64,000 nucleotides of DNA from CAG-791 sp963605745 (GTDB taxonomy: Bacteria > Bacillota > Clostridia > Lachnospirales > Lachnospiraceae). The notes under the pieces are model-generated. The model ran no database searches and was not told the origin of the DNA. It saw nothing but the letters and a program-made list of their open reading frames with translations. This document shows positions 62,360 through 64,000 of this stretch, piece by piece. The DNA is taken from NCBI GenBank assembly GCA_963605745.1, contig CAVCWT010000002.1, positions 66,151 to 130,150 of the forward strand, given 5' to 3'. Numbering within the stretch: the stretch's first letter is position 1; each line of letters starts with the position of its first letter. Made by a program: the position numbers and the translations under genes.

Positions 62360-62717
62360 CGTCGGCTCCCATCCCTCAATCCGCTTCGCGTTTTCGGGAT
62401 GGCAGACAGTCGTCTGGGTGCCTTGTCAGCACTTGCCTCGTCGGCTCCCATCCCTCAATCCGCTTCGCGTTTTCGGGATGGCAGACAGTCGTCTGGGTGC
62501 CTTGTCAGCACTTGCCTCGTCGGCTCCCATCCCTCAATCCGCTTCGCGTTTTCGGGATGGCAGACAGTCGTCTGGGTGCCTTGTCAGCACTTGCCTCGTC
62601 GGCTCCCATCCCTCAATCCGCTTCGCGTTTTCGGGATGGCAGACAGTCGTCTGGGTGCCTTGTCAGCACTTGCCTCGTCGGCTCCCATCCCTCAATCCGC
62701 TTCGCGTTTTCGGGATG
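62360..62717. repeat. 79-bp tandem repeat array, five units (last partial)
   Basis: CGTCGGCTCCCATCCC starts at 62360, 62439, 62518, 62597 and 62676: an exact 79-bp period with near-identical units. Each contains CCATCCC/GGGATGG around CGC-TTC-GCG, a hairpin. It lies between ilvC and leuC; open frames through it are repeat artefacts. Confidence 0.93.
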
Positions 62718-62795
62718 GGCGGCCGGAGGTGCTTCGCACCTTGGCCGCCCAGTCTCCTGTCCGTACGCCGGACCGTGAGCAAGCTCCCGTCCGGC
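62718..62795. repeat. Two strong hairpins following the 79-bp array
   Basis: GGCGGCC-GG-AGGTGC-TTC-GCACCT-T-GGCCGCC (62718-62749) and GCCGGAC-GAGC-AA-GCTC-GTCCGGC (62767-62795). They lie between the array and the ilvC stop; neither has a T-tract. Nothing else was seen in 62285-62829. Confidence 0.75.
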
Positions 62796-62829
62796 TTTAC
62801 GGCCAGTCGTCTGGGTGCCGACTTTATTA

Positions 62830-63849
62830 TCAGTTGTTGATCAGCATGTCAGACTCGTTGTTCCAGCTGTAGAGCTTACGGATCTCAGCGCCTACAACCT
62901 CTGAAGGATGAGCAGCAGCTTTCTTTCTCATAGCCTGGAAGTGGATCTTGCCGTTCTTCATATCCTGGATGAATTCAGATGCAAAGGTACCATCCTGAAT
63001 ATCAGACAGAACCTGCTTCATCGCAGCCTTTACCTCAGGAGTTACGATCTTCGGGCCGGTTACATAGTCACCGTACTCAGCCGTGTTGGAGATGGAATAA
63101 CGCATTCCTGCAAAACCGGACTGATAGATCAGGTCAACGATCAGCTTCATCTCATGGATGCACTCAAAGTATGCATTACGAGGATCATAGCCTGCCTCGC
63201 AGAGGGTCTCAAAACCAGCCTGCATCAGAGCGCAGACACCGCCGCACAGAACAGCCTGCTCACCGAACAGATCGGTCTCAGTCTCTGTCTTGAAGGTGGT
63301 CTCCAGAATACCTGCACGAGCGCCGCCGATGGCTGCACCATATGCCAGTGCTCTGTCAAGAGCCTTTCCGGTTGCATCCTGCTCTACTGCTACCAGCATC
63401 GGAGTTCCCTTGCCGGCCTCATACTCGGAACGAACGGTGTGTCCGGGAGCCTTGGGAGCGATCATGGTAACGTCAACATCTGCAGGGGGAACGATCAGCT
63501 TGTAGTTGATGTTGAAGCCGTGAGCGAACATCAGCATATCGCCGGCCTTCAGGTTGGGAGCAACATCCTTCTGGTACATATCAGCCTGTGTCTCATCATT
63601 GATCAGGATCATGATGATATCGGACTGCTTAACAGCCTCAGCGGTCGGCAGTACAGTCAGACCCTGTGCCTCAGCCTTAGCCTTGGACTTGGATCCCTCG
63701 TACAGACCAACGACAACATCACATCCGGAATCCTTCAGGTTCAGTGCATGTGCATGGCCCTGAGAGCCGTAGCCGATGATGCAGATCTTCTTGCCCTCAA
63801 GAAGAGACATATTGCAGTCTTCCTGATAAAAAATTCTTGCTTCTGCCAT
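62830..63849 (-). CDS. ilvC: Ketol-acid reductoisomerase
   Basis: A 339-residue class I enzyme (second step of isoleucine/valine/leucine synthesis). It has the NADPH-binding loop IIGYGSQGHAHALNL, APKAPGHTVRSEYEAGKG, and the Mg-binding acidic residues in DLFGEQAVLCGG and FECIHEMKLIVDLI. AGGAGG lies 8 nt before the ATG. It is upstream of leuC-leuD, separated from them by repeats and a terminator. Confidence 0.98.
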   Translation of the reverse strand: MAEARIFYQEDCNMSLLEGKKICIIGYGSQGHAHALNLKDSGCDVVVGLYEGSKSKAKAEAQGLTVLPTAEAVKQSDIIMILINDETQADMYQKDVAPNLKAGDMLMFAHGFNINYKLIVPPADVDVTMIAPKAPGHTVRSEYEAGKGTPMLVAVEQDATGKALDRALAYGAAIGGARAGILETTFKTETETDLFGEQAVLCGGVCALMQAGFETLCEAGYDPRNAYFECIHEMKLIVDLIYQSGFAGMRYSISNTAEYGDYVTGPKIVTPEVKAAMKQVLSDIQDGTFASEFIQDMKNGKIHFQAMRKKAAAHPSEVVGAEIRKLYSWNNESDMLINN

Positions 63850-63886
63850 TTTTAAATCCTCCTAAGTAAATAGAATTGATACATTT

Positions 63887-64000
63887 GTAACTATTTAGCA
63901 CCCGCATCTCGATGTGGCTGGCCATGAGGCCGACACTCGAAGGCAACTGCACTGCCTTCTCCTGTTTGGCCTTGGCCACCTGAGGGTTTCAATCATGAAT
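63887..64000. repeat. Family A structured element, copy 3, cut by the window edge
   Basis: Starts with the 27 bp shared with 40959-40985. The first hairpin GGCCA...TGGCC encloses an extra GAAGGCA-ACTGCAC-TGCCTTC stem absent from the other copies. The second stem begins CACCTGAGGGTTTCAATCAT and its far arm must lie beyond 64000. It is directly upstream of the ilvC leader. Confidence 0.75.

Noticed and set aside
60091..62717. CRISPR array
   Set aside because: The 63- and 79-bp arrays are direct tandem repeats without variable spacers, and no cas genes are present.
62418..62840. Plus-strand frames across the 79-bp array
   Set aside because: Three overlapping frames carry the same repeated peptide, as expected from a 79-bp period that shifts frame each unit; it is non-coding repeat.

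Overview
The window is a chromosomal segment from a Gram-positive, spore-forming Clostridia bacterium. A Lachnospiraceae-like gut clostridium is the best guess. The signs are single-membrane cell-wall genes, a GerW/YtfJ sporulation gene, homodimeric glycyl-tRNA synthetase, short HisG with HisZ, the rpmB-Asp23-FakA-recG neighbourhood, and strong AGGAGG-type ribosome sites. By eye the sequence is moderately GC-rich. All genes except one (a histidine phosphatase at 59333-60085) lie on the minus strand, so operons are read from right to left. No insertion sequence, prophage, rRNA, tRNA or CRISPR array was seen.

Layout in transcription order (high to low coordinates): ilvC and leuC-leuD (branched-chain amino acids); the plus-strand phosphatase; ruvA-ruvB with a possible LexA box; zapA; a U32 peptidase/rRNA hydroxylase; a FtsW/RodA protein with a class B penicillin-binding protein; a small unknown gene, DUF2953, gerW and a CBS/DRTGG pyrophosphatase; a very large membrane-anchored caspase-like protein; rpmB; a MATE exporter; Asp23-FakA-recG-DegV, a fatty-acid kinase pair around a helicase; parE-parC; rsmD-coaD; a coiled-coil protein; a membrane protein, an RluA pseudouridine synthase and recU; hisZ-hisG-hisD-hisB-hisIE with an aldose epimerase and a TrmH methyltransferase; a MacAB-type efflux set; tmRNA; an M16C metallopeptidase; era-recO; a membrane protein; glyS-alaS; rpsU; and a SGNH/MBOAT polysaccharide O-acetylation pair that runs off the left edge.

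The genes are mostly housekeeping. The unusual content is in the spaces between them and in protein linkers. Several structured intergenic repeat families recur: a multi-hairpin element with base-paired arms that change together, a long hairpin built around TGTCCG/CGGACA, and short CCAGTACAACGTTTG-type repeats. There are also tandem arrays of 9, 14, 41, 63 and 79 bp. In-frame minisatellites of 9, 15 and 24 bp lengthen linkers or tails in FtsW, the caspase-like protein, the U32 protein and the pseudouridine synthase. Both assembly gaps (38504-38668 and 43610-43649) are flanked by identical direct repeats, so they are probably collapsed arrays.

Other points of note are a penicillin-binding protein with calcium-binding-type DxNGDG repeats, a HisIE enzyme fused to a HisA/HisF-like barrel that seems to lack its catalytic aspartates, and an Era GTPase with an insertion in its KH domain.
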